From Halorubrum sp. Atlit-26R (GTDB taxonomy: Archaea; Halobacteriota; Halobacteria; Halobacteriales; Haloferacaceae), in the NCBI RefSeq assembly GCF_003666015.1, contig NZ_QPLT01000002.1, forward strand, positions 310,001 through 374,000: DNA of 64,000 bases, in the 5' to 3' direction. The translations under genes were made by a program, and so were the position numbers. Of the stretch, positions 41,970 through 49,416 are shown one piece after another (the stretch's first letter is position 1; each line of letters opens with the position of its first letter). The notes under the pieces are model-generated. The model worked only from the letters and a program-made list of their open reading frames with translations. It was not told the DNA's origin and made no database searches.

Positions 41970-43487
41970 GTGCTCCGGAAGGACCTCCTGCGCGTCTCCC
42001 GGGCGGGCGGCGGCTACCGCCCGCAGTTCACCGGCCGGGAACACCGCCCGCTCGCGGCCCGCGTCCTCGGGACGTTCGAGTCGCACGTCGGCGAGCGGCG
42101 CGGCGACCTCGACGACGCGCTGGCGGCGCTGGAGGCCGACGCCGCCGCCCGGAACGGCGACTTCAAGCTCGTCCGCGGGCTGGCGGCGCTCGTCGAGCGC
42201 GAGTGCGAGTTCGAGACGCGCGCGCCGGTCCCGCCGCGCCGCGTCCGGCGGGCCGCGTTCGAGGCCGCGGAGGCGGTCGGCGTCGCGAGCGAGCCGGACC
42301 GGGAGGTCGCGGTCGAGCGCGCGGCCGACGCGCTCGGTATCGAGTCCGAGGCGGTGGACGCCTCGCTGTACGCCGACCGCGACGTCAACGAGGTCCTCGT
42401 CGACGCCGACGTGCGCTGGGACCCCGACGCCCTCTTGGAGCAGTACGACCTCTCCTTGGCCCAGACCGCGCTCTTCGACGCCACCGAGGTCCGGGTGCGG
42501 TCGAACGACCCGAAGCGGCTCGTCTCCGCCGTCAAGCGACTCCGGTTGATGTACGAGGTGGAGCAGACCCCCGAGGGCCGCGAACTGGTCGTCACCGGCC
42601 CGGACCGGCTGTTCTCGCGCACGCGGCGGTACGGGACCGCCTTCGCGCGGCTGCTCCGGACCGTCGCGGAGTCGGCGGAGTGGTCGCTGGAGGCGACCAT
42701 CGACGACCGCGGCCGCGAGCGCACAATGCGCCTCTCGGACGGCGACGTGACGGTGCCGGACGTCGAGCCCGTCGCGGAGCCCGATTTCGACAGCGGGGTC
42801 GAGGCCGACTTCGCCGGGCGCGTCCGCGGGCTCGATCTCGACTGGACCTTGGTGCGCGAGCCGGAGCCGCTCGAAACCGGGGCGAGCGTGATGATCCCGG
42901 ACTTCGCATTCGACTACGCCCACGCGGACTTCAGACTCTTCTTCGAGGTGATGGGCTTCTGGACCCCCGAGTACGTCGACAAGAAGCTCGGCCAGCTCGC
43001 GGACGTGGAGGACGTTGACCTGCTGGTCGCCGTCGACGAGAGCCTCGGCGTCGGCGAGGAGATCGCCGCGCGCGACCACCGCGTCGTCACCTACTCGGGG
43101 ACGGTGCGCGTGAAGGACGTGGTCGACGTGCTCCGCGAGTACGAGGCCGAGTTCGTCGCGGACGCGGCCGCCGACCTCCCCGATACCCTCTCGCCCGACG
43201 CCGACGCCATCGGCCTTGACAACCTCGCCGACGAGCGCGGCGTGAGCGTCGAGGCGCTAGCGGACAAGTCGTTCCCCGACCACGAGCGGATCGGGCGGAC
43301 GCTCGTGCGGCCAGCGGTGATAGAGACGCTCGCCGAGGAAATCGAGGCCGGGATGGCGCTCTCGGAGGCCGAGGCGGTCCTCGACGACTACGGCGTCGAC
43401 GACGCGAGCGCCGCGCTCTCGCGGCTGGGGTACCGGGTCGAGTGGGAGGGGCTCGGCGGCGGGACAGTTCGGGAGAAATCGGTGTAG
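41970..43487 (+). CDS. DUF790 / Bax1-like nuclease
   Basis: A 505-residue protein of the DUF790 family, whose archaeal member Bax1 pairs with the helicase XPB in nucleotide-excision-type repair. The N-terminus MLRKDLLRVSRAGGGYRPQF, KLVRGLAALVE and EVRVRSNDPKRLVSAVKRLRL are typical, and the nuclease core includes the acidic residues of MIPDFAFDYAH and FFEVMGFWTPEYVDKKL. XPB genes often adjoin it; none is in this window. The start is GTG at 41970. Repeat copies C and D flank it in opposite orientation. Confidence 0.85.
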   Translation: MLRKDLLRVSRAGGGYRPQFTGREHRPLAARVLGTFESHVGERRGDLDDALAALEADAAARNGDFKLVRGLAALVERECEFETRAPVPPRRVRRAAFEAAEAVGVASEPDREVAVERAADALGIESEAVDASLYADRDVNEVLVDADVRWDPDALLEQYDLSLAQTALFDATEVRVRSNDPKRLVSAVKRLRLMYEVEQTPEGRELVVTGPDRLFSRTRRYGTAFARLLRTVAESAEWSLEATIDDRGRERTMRLSDGDVTVPDVEPVAEPDFDSGVEADFAGRVRGLDLDWTLVREPEPLETGASVMIPDFAFDYAHADFRLFFEVMGFWTPEYVDKKLGQLADVEDVDLLVAVDESLGVGEEIAARDHRVVTYSGTVRVKDVVDVLREYEAEFVADAAADLPDTLSPDADAIGLDNLADERGVSVEALADKSFPDHERIGRTLVRPAVIETLAEEIEAGMALSEAEAVLDDYGVDDASAALSRLGYRVEWEGLGGGTVREKSV

Positions 43488-43490
43488 CGT

Positions 43491-43972
43491 ATTTAAATAA
43501 GTGCTGTGGCGCGTGCCGATGAGCGCCCGAAGGGCGCGAATCGCACGCGCGAGGGAGTCAGTCGCCGGAGCGAAGCGACGGCGACTGACGAGGCTGGGGA
43601 GGCGTGAGGCTGCGGTGCTGTGCGGGCGGGCGGGACTCAAAGGGGCAGCCGCGAGGCGGGCGCAGGCGACGTAAGGACCGCAGGGCAGGAGCGAGCGAAG
43701 CGAGCGACCAACCGAGGACCGCAGCGAGCGTGCGCCCGCCTCGCGGCTGGGGCTTTGGAGGTGTTCTCCGTCGATCCACATTCCGTCATTTATAAGCGAA
43801 CGGCTGGGACTTTGGCGGTGTTCAACGCCGTCCCGTAGTCAATTATTTATAAGGAAGCGACCGTGGCTTTGGTGGTGTTCACCGCCGGTCCGTGAGCGGC
43901 TATTTATAAACGATCGATTGGGGTTTGAGAAGTGTTCTCCGCCGATCCGCGATCAGTCATTTATAAGCAGTA
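43491..43972 (-). repeat. Structured intergenic element, copy D, with four 57-bp promoter-like units
   Basis: On the minus strand four units follow one another. TTATAAA at 43966, 43909, 43852 and 43795 is each followed by exactly 22 nt and then GAACACT, GAACACC, GAACACC and GAACACC (starting 43937, 43880, 43823 and 43766; 57 bp apart). The body pairs GCCGCGAGGCGGGCGC with GCGCCCGCCTCGCGGC, then the stem GTCAGTCGCC/GGCGACTGAC, then GCGCGTGC/GCACGCGC enclosing GCGCCCTTCGGGCGC, and ends in TTATTTAAAT at 43491. It separates two convergent genes. Confidence 0.92.
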
Positions 43973-43995
43973 AAGCGACATGTGAACGCGATCCG

Positions 43996-44538
43996 TCACT
44001 CCACGACGGGCAGGTCGGCCCGACTGCCTTTCGGGACCACGGAGCGCAGTTCGTCGTATAAATACAGCCCCACCCCGATCGGCACGCTTTCACCGGCAAC
44101 ACGGTGCGTCGCGATCAGGTACCCCCAGTCACCGTCCCACTCCGGCAACTCCTGATCTTCTCCCGCGGCGAACCGAGACGCCTGCTCGGGGTCCAGTTCG
44201 ATCACGTTCTTCGTCGCGCGCGATCCGAACCGCGAGACCGCCCGGCCGGTCGGCTTCCAGTGCTCCTGTCGCGTCCGGAGGAACGTCATCCCGACGGCCT
44301 CCACCTCGCTCGGGTCGGTCGCCTCGCCGTTGAAGATCCAGATCTTTCCGGCCCCTTTCTCCCAGAAGCTGTATTCCTCGAACACCTCTCGCCCGATCCC
44401 GAACCGCTCGTCCCACCAGTCGAGGACTTCCGCGCGGCTCGCCCGGCCCTCGACCTCGCGGTCGGCGGGGGTCTCGGGGAGGCGATCGAACTGCTGCCCG
44501 TCGTTGGTGGGTGCCGCTCCCGATTCGTCGTCGCTCAT
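43996..44538 (-). CDS. Partner protein of the RNA methyltransferase, PUA-like
   Basis: A 180-residue protein overlapping the upstream methyltransferase by four bases. RAEVLDWWDERFGIGREVFEEYSFWEKGAGKIWIF resembles the linker and C-terminal segment of RsmF/NOP2-type enzymes, and GYLIATHRVAGESVPIGVGLYLYDELRSVVPKGSRADLPVV resembles a PUA-like ending. I infer that the domain fused to the methyltransferase in other organisms is a separate, co-translated subunit here. The segment VGMTFLRTRQEHWKPTGRAVSRFG could contact RNA. Exact family number not certain. Confidence 0.6.
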   Translation of the reverse strand: MSDDESGAAPTNDGQQFDRLPETPADREVEGRASRAEVLDWWDERFGIGREVFEEYSFWEKGAGKIWIFNGEATDPSEVEAVGMTFLRTRQEHWKPTGRAVSRFGSRATKNVIELDPEQASRFAAGEDQELPEWDGDWGYLIATHRVAGESVPIGVGLYLYDELRSVVPKGSRADLPVVE

Positions 44539-45482
44539 GCGGCCACCTCGCCGTCGCTCGCGCTCTCGTCTTCCTCCCCGCCCACGCGCAGTTTCGCGCA
44601 GAAGAACCCGCCCGTGTCGTTCCGGTGGGGGTAGATGCGCTGCGCGCGCGTCACCGACTCGTCGTAGGTCTCGCCCTCCCACTCGGTGACGCCTGGATCC
44701 GTCTCAAGCGGCAGGTCGAAGTCGACGAGTTCGCAGTCCTCCTCGCCGAGGACGTGGTCGAGGACGGCCTCGTTCTCCTCCGGCGCGAACGTACACGTCG
44801 AGTAGACGACGACGCCGCCCGGGCGAGTCGCCTGGACGGCCCGGGCCAGGATCCCCTTCTGGATCCCCGCGACCGCGTCGACGTGGCCGAGCGTCCACTG
44901 GTCTAAGACGTCCGGGTTCTTCCGGCAGGTGCCCTCACAGGAGCAGGGCGCGTCGACCAAGGCGCGGTCGAACTCGTCGAACGCGAGCGGCTTCGTCGAG
45001 AAGTTGCGGGCGTCCTGGTTCGTGACGATCGTATTCGTGATCCCGAGGCGCTCGGCGTTGTGCCGGAGCGCGGAGAGCCGCCCGAGGTTGTTGTCGTTGG
45101 CGACGACGGTCCCCTCGTCGTCCATCGCGTCCGCGATCTGGGTCGTCTTGCTGCCGGGGGCCGCGCAGGCGTCCCAGACGCGCTCGTCCGGCCGCGGGTC
45201 GAGCGCGAGCCCGGGAAGCACGGACACCTCCTCCTGTCCGTGCGTCCAGCCGTGGACGTACGGCCAGTTGCCGCCGGGGTTCCCGTCCGGGAGCCGGAAG
45301 AGGCCGTCATGCCAGTCGACCGGCTCGTAGGCGACGCCCGCCTCGTCGAACGCCTCGCGGACGCGGGCCGGGGAGGCCGCGATGCCGTTCGTGCGCACGA
45401 CCGAGGGGAGGGGCCGGTCGCACGCCGCCCGGAACGCGTCGACGTCGTCGACGAGCGGCTCGTATCGGTCGAGCGGGTTCAT
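44535..45482 (-). CDS. RsmB/NOP2-family RNA (cytosine-5) methyltransferase
   Basis: A 315-residue SAM-dependent m5C methyltransferase. The SAM site is DACAAPGSKTTQIAD (104-118); the two catalytic cysteines are C180 (DAPCSCEGTC) and C230 (VVYSTCTFAPEENEAV), the arrangement that gives methyl transfer and product release. The N-terminal ~100 residues form the RNA-binding ferredoxin-like part. The target may be rRNA or tRNA. The start at 45482 gives MNPLDRYEPLVDD; the longer frame is unlikely. Confidence 0.92.
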   Translation of the reverse strand: MNPLDRYEPLVDDVDAFRAACDRPLPSVVRTNGIAASPARVREAFDEAGVAYEPVDWHDGLFRLPDGNPGGNWPYVHGWTHGQEEVSVLPGLALDPRPDERVWDACAAPGSKTTQIADAMDDEGTVVANDNNLGRLSALRHNAERLGITNTIVTNQDARNFSTKPLAFDEFDRALVDAPCSCEGTCRKNPDVLDQWTLGHVDAVAGIQKGILARAVQATRPGGVVVYSTCTFAPEENEAVLDHVLGEEDCELVDFDLPLETDPGVTEWEGETYDESVTRAQRIYPHRNDTGGFFCAKLRVGGEEDESASDGEVAA

Positions 45483-45607
45483 GCCCGTCCTTTCGGGGCA
45501 GGCCGTTAGACGGTTTCGGGACTCGCGCGCGGTCGCCGCGCGCCGCACCTGTACGCGGAACTGCCCCGCGCAGCACTTTTAGGTCCGCCCCGGGCGTAGG
45601 GCCGCGC

Positions 45608-46348
45608 ATGGCACGTATCTCCGTCCTCGACGACGACGTCTCGCCGGACGAGCCCACCCTGATCGAGGGGTTCCCCGGCGTCGGCCTCGTCGGGAAGATC
45701 GCGACCGACCACCTGATCGACGTCCACGGGATGACCCACTACGCGAACGTCCACTGCGACGGGCTCCCGCCGGTGGCCGTCTACCGCGAGTCCGAGACGG
45801 CCGCGACGACGCCCGTGCGGCTGTACGCGGACCCCGAGAACGACCTCGTCGCGCTCCGCAGCGACGTGCCCGTCAACCCGGCCGCGGCGACGGAGGTCGC
45901 GGCGTGCGTCGGCTCGTGGTTCGACGAGGCCGACCTGTTCCCGATCTTCCTGTCGGGGCTCGGCCGCGAGAAGGACGAGGCGCCCCCGAGCCTGTACGGG
46001 ATCGCGACCGGCGACGGCGCCGAGGCGCTGGCCCGGGCCGAGGTGTCCGAACCGTCCGAGTCCGGGCTCGTCTCCGGGCCCACGGGCGCGATGCTCGCGG
46101 CGGCGCTCGAAAACGACCGCGACGCGGTCGGGCTCGTCGTCGAGTCCGACCCGCAGTTCCCCGACCCCGAGGCGGCGCGGGTGCTCATCGCCGACGGCAT
46201 CGACCCGATCGCCGGGATCGAGACGCCGACCGACGGGCTCGTCGAGCAGGCGACGGAGATCCGGAACGCGAAGCAACAGCTCGCCGAGCAGATGCGACAG
46301 GCGAACGAGGAGAGCTCGCAGGCCGAGCCGCTCAAGATGTTCCAGTAG
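45608..46348 (+). CDS. PAC2-family proteasome assembly chaperone
   Basis: A 246-residue protein of the PAC2 family (archaeal PbaA/PbaB). PTLIEGFPGVGLVGKIATDHLID at the N-terminus, ALRSDVPVNP and SLYGIATGDGAEALARAEV are family features, and the C-terminus ends in a helix and LKMFQ. Archaeal PbaB ends in a hydrophobic-tyrosine-type motif that docks on the proteasome; here the ending differs. It is divergent from the methyltransferase gene, with a CTTTTAG element about 28 nt upstream. Confidence 0.88.
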   Translation: MARISVLDDDVSPDEPTLIEGFPGVGLVGKIATDHLIDVHGMTHYANVHCDGLPPVAVYRESETAATTPVRLYADPENDLVALRSDVPVNPAAATEVAACVGSWFDEADLFPIFLSGLGREKDEAPPSLYGIATGDGAEALARAEVSEPSESGLVSGPTGAMLAAALENDRDAVGLVVESDPQFPDPEAARVLIADGIDPIAGIETPTDGLVEQATEIRNAKQQLAEQMRQANEESSQAEPLKMFQ

Positions 46349-46378
46349 CGCGACCCCTCGCACTGGCGGCGGGGCGCG

Positions 46379-47761
46379 CTATCGACCACTCTCGTCGTCG
46401 CCGCCCTCTAACTCGTCGAGGATCGGCCGGTACTTCAGCTGGACCTCGTCCCACTCGCGGTCGGGGTCGGAGTCGGAGACGATCCCCACGCCGGCGAACA
46501 GCGTCGCGCGCCGCCGGCTCGCGACGGCCGAGCGGATCGCGACCGCGAACGCGCCGTTGCCCGCGGCGTCGATCCAGCCGACCGGGGCGGCGTACCAGCC
46601 GCGGTCGAACGGCTCCGTCTCGCGGATCGTCGCCAGCGCGCGGTCCGGCGGCAGCCCGCCGACCGCGGGGGTCGGATGGAGCGCCTCGACGAGATCGAGG
46701 ACGTGGCGGTCCGCGTCGAGCTCGGCGGTGATCGGGGTGTGGAGGTGCTGGACCGTCGCGAGCCGCCGGACGCGGCGCTCGCCCGCGGAGACCGACGCCG
46801 CGAACGGCTCCAACTGGTCGCGGACCGTCTCCGCGACGAGCTCGTGTTCGTGGACGTTCTTCTCGTCGTCGAGGAGCTCCCGCGCGAGCCACTCGTCCTC
46901 GCTCGGCGTCTCCCCGCGACCGGTCGTCCCGGCGAGCGCGTCGGTCTCGACGGTGCGGCCGCGGAGCGAGACCAACCGCTCCGGCGTGGCGCCGAAGAAG
47001 GCGCTCTCGCCGCCGTCCGGCTCGAACCAGTAGCGGTGACAGTCCGGGTACTTCTCCGCGAGGCGTTCGAGCGTCGCCGCGCGCGGGAAGTCGGCCGCGA
47101 GGTCGGCCTCGAGCGCCTGCGCCAACACCACCTTCCGGAGGTCGCCGTCGCGGATCCGGTCGACCGCGGCGCCGACGCTCTCGCGCCACGCCTCGCGGCT
47201 CGTCGTCCGGCGGCTCTCGAGGATGCCCGGACGGGGCGGCCGAGAGGCGGCCGCGCTCTCGCCCGCCTCCCCGGAGTCGCGTCGGTCGAGCGCGGCGAAC
47301 CGGTCGACCTCGCGCGCCAAGCGGTCCTCGACGGCGGACACGTCGGCGTCGGGGGCGACCGCGTTGACGGTGAGCCACGCGCCGTTGTCCGCTATCGTCA
47401 GCTGGACCCGCGGTAACACGAACCGCGCCTCCGGAAACGGCCCCCACGGGTCGCCGTCGCAGGCGCCCTCGTGGAAGGCGAACCCCCCGAAGACGCGGGG
47501 ACGGGCCGCCTCGGTGCCCGCGTGGACGTCGCCCGACTCGAACAGCTCGGTCGCTGCCTCCCGGATCGCCCCGAACCGGTCGCCGCCGTCGGCGGTGAGC
47601 GTCGCCGCCGCGCCGCCGCCGAGCACCAGCGCGTCGTCGGGCGCGCTCCAGGTCGTGCGCGGCGACGGGAGCGTTTCGAACGCCGCCGCGAACGCCGGTT
47701 CGTCGATCGCCGTGGTCCGGCTGACCAGCGGCGGCGACGACCGAGAGCGCGCCCGTTCCAT
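46379..47761 (-). CDS. menF: Isochorismate synthase
   Basis: A 460-residue chorismate-binding enzyme that converts chorismate to isochorismate for menaquinone synthesis. The C-terminal core has RIRDGDLRKVVLAQALEAD, YWFEPDGGESAFFGATPERLV, ALAGTTGRGETPSEDEWLARELL, VQHLHTPITAEL, LHPTPAVGGLPP and GWYAAPVGWIDAAGNGAFAVAIRSA with the Mg-binding Glu residues. The variable N-terminal domain has low similarity. menD is not adjacent. A MenE-like ligase is at 54.2 kb. Confidence 0.92.
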   Translation of the reverse strand: MERARSRSSPPLVSRTTAIDEPAFAAAFETLPSPRTTWSAPDDALVLGGGAAATLTADGGDRFGAIREAATELFESGDVHAGTEAARPRVFGGFAFHEGACDGDPWGPFPEARFVLPRVQLTIADNGAWLTVNAVAPDADVSAVEDRLAREVDRFAALDRRDSGEAGESAAASRPPRPGILESRRTTSREAWRESVGAAVDRIRDGDLRKVVLAQALEADLAADFPRAATLERLAEKYPDCHRYWFEPDGGESAFFGATPERLVSLRGRTVETDALAGTTGRGETPSEDEWLARELLDDEKNVHEHELVAETVRDQLEPFAASVSAGERRVRRLATVQHLHTPITAELDADRHVLDLVEALHPTPAVGGLPPDRALATIRETEPFDRGWYAAPVGWIDAAGNGAFAVAIRSAVASRRRATLFAGVGIVSDSDPDREWDEVQLKYRPILDELEGGDDESGR

Positions 47762-47861
47762 GCGTATCGAATGGGGACCGGGGACCCTTTATCCTGACTA
47801 TCGGGGCGGAGCGGACGGGGGAGATCAGACGGCAGGGCGGAGGGGCTTCAGCGCCGAGCGA

Positions 47862-48476
47862 TCAGCTGTACCGCTCCTCGTTCCAGGGGTTCGCCGTGTC
47901 GCTGTACCCGCGCTTCTCCCAGTAGCCGAGCTCGGGCTCGGTGAGGAACTCCACGCCCGAGACCCACTTCGCTCCCTTGTACGCGTACTTGTGGGGGGTG
48001 ACGACGCGGATCGGGCCGCCGTGGTCGGCCGGGAGGTCGTCGCCGTCGAAGCCGTACGCGAGCTGGACGCCCGGCTTCGTACACTCGTCGAGCGGGAGGT
48101 CGGTGGTGTACCCGTCCAGCGAGTGGAACAGCACGTGTTCGGCGTCGTCGCGGACGCCCGCAAGCTCGGCCAGGTCCGCGAACGCGACCCCGGTGAACTC
48201 GCAGTCGAACTTGCTCCACCCCGTCACGCAGTGGAAATCTTGTCGCTGGGTGACGGCCGGGAGCTCGCGGAACTCGTCGAGCGTGAACGAGCGCGGCTCC
48301 TCGACGGCGCCCCAAACTTCGAGCTCGAACGTTTCCGGGTCCCACGACGGCGTTCCGCTCTTCGAGAGGACCGGGAAGCCGTCGGTCTCGCGCTGTCCCG
48401 GCGGGAGCCGGTCGTCGCCGTACTCGCGGTAGAGGTCGGTGAGGTCCTCGGCGGCCTCGACGCCGGACTCTGTCAT
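47862..48476 (-). CDS. Sulfite-oxidase-like (YedY-type) molybdopterin protein
   Basis: A 204-residue molybdopterin-binding protein of the sulfite oxidase fold. The Mo-ligating cysteine is in QDFHCVTGWSKFD, followed by GVAFADLAELAGV, SLDGYTTDLPLDECTKPGVQLAYGFDGDDLPADHGGPIR and YKGAKWVSGVEFL. No signal peptide, no dimerisation domain and no heme domain are present, so it is a minimal cytosolic version with unknown substrate. Confidence 0.88.
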   Translation of the reverse strand: MTESGVEAAEDLTDLYREYGDDRLPPGQRETDGFPVLSKSGTPSWDPETFELEVWGAVEEPRSFTLDEFRELPAVTQRQDFHCVTGWSKFDCEFTGVAFADLAELAGVRDDAEHVLFHSLDGYTTDLPLDECTKPGVQLAYGFDGDDLPADHGGPIRVVTPHKYAYKGAKWVSGVEFLTEPELGYWEKRGYSDTANPWNEERYS

Positions 48477-48682
48477 GCGGTTCGGTTCGGCCCGGACCGA
48501 CGTATGAATGTCGCTCTCGGAGACGGTCGGGCGTCAGAGCGCGCCGCGCTCGACGGGAACGCCCCCGGCGCCGGAAGGAGTGCGGCCCGGGTTCGTATAT
48601 CTCTAACGCGTATTTAGAAGATCAAAAATGAACTTTTGAGTCTTCGTTTTGAGTTTTTGAATCCACGTATCTCCGACGCCAA

Positions 48683-48690
48683 TTTTATAT
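48683..48690 (+). promoter_or_regulatory. TATA box of the CopG-like gene
   Basis: TTTTATAT lies about 29-36 nt before the ATG at 48719 in the AT-rich stretch 48600-48690. It fits a short or absent leader. Confidence 0.55.
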
Positions 48691-48718
48691 ACGCCATGCC
48701 ACAAGACCCGGACAGCAA

Positions 48719-48934
48719 ATGCCACGAGTGAAGATAACCGTGCCGGAGCATCTGGAGATGCAGATCGCCCAGATGGTCGAGGAGGGAGAGTTCCTCAACC
48801 GGGAGGAGGCGGTCGAGGAGCTGCTGTCGACTGGCATCAAGGCGTACAAGACGAGCGGTCCCCGGGACGACGACGACTCCAACGGGTTCGAGGACGAGGG
48901 GATGATGGGCCACGAAGACGAGTACGTCTTCTGA
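48719..48934 (+). CDS. Ribbon-helix-helix (CopG-like) protein
   Basis: A 71-residue protein: PRVKITVPEHLEMQIAQMVEEGEFLNREEAVEELLSTGIKAY is a ribbon-helix-helix DNA-binding domain (beta strand KITV, then two helices with the turn at FLNREEA). The rest is an acidic tail ending in DEYVF. Such small proteins repress transcription; the target is unknown and no toxin gene is adjacent. Confidence 0.85.
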   Translation: MPRVKITVPEHLEMQIAQMVEEGEFLNREEAVEELLSTGIKAYKTSGPRDDDDSNGFEDEGMMGHEDEYVF

Positions 48935-49028
48935 GCGACCGACCTCCGCAGCTGAGGTCCCCGCGGCGCAGAACCGTGCGTACCCCCCTCAACAACCCTT
49001 ATAGGGCTTACATCCCGTATCCGTGGAT

Positions 49029-49307
49029 ATGCACAAGGACGAGCTGCTCGAACTCCACGAACAGATGGTGACGATTATGGAACACTTCCGCGCGCAGGAG
49101 ACCGTCGACGGCTCGCTGTTCGACCCCTACGACGAGCTCGACGTCGACCCCTCGCACGTCCACAAGTCGAAGAGCGAGCACAAACACGCCGTGTTCGTCC
49201 TCGGTAACGCCTTGGCGAACGCGATGAGCGAAGACGAGTTCTCGCCCGCCGGCCGCGTCGGCAAGCGGATGGAGGAGCTCGCCGACGACGCCGAGAACAA
49301 GATCTGA
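49029..49307 (+). CDS. UPF0058 family protein
   Basis: A 92-residue protein beginning MHKDELLELHEQMVTIMEHF, with HKSKSEHKHAVFVLGNALANAMSEDEFSPAGRVGKRMEELADD, the recognised UPF0058 pattern of small, helical, archaea-only proteins. Function unknown. A CTTATAGG element about 28 nt upstream supports ATG 49029 over the GTG six bases earlier. Confidence 0.88.
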   Translation: MHKDELLELHEQMVTIMEHFRAQETVDGSLFDPYDELDVDPSHVHKSKSEHKHAVFVLGNALANAMSEDEFSPAGRVGKRMEELADDAENKI

Positions 49308-49416
49308 GGCCGAAGGCTCCGGTCACCGGTCGAGGCGCGCTCTCCCTCCTATTTCGAACTCGACGCGACGCACCGGACCCCCGTATTGATGTGTGCGCGG
49401 CCCCCTCGAACCCCAC

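Noticed and set aside
43558-43779. Reading frames such as those starting MDRR.TPPKPQP in the repeat copies (also near 29685-29873, 41587-41802 and 6805-7035)
   Set aside because: They fall inside the structured element in several frames, contain hairpin sequence, and recur only because the DNA repeats. I treat them as spurious proteins.
43745-43972. Four 57-bp units considered as a CRISPR array
   Set aside because: The conserved parts are a TATA-like box and GAACACC with partly conserved sequence between; there are no identical repeats with unique spacers of normal length and no cas genes.
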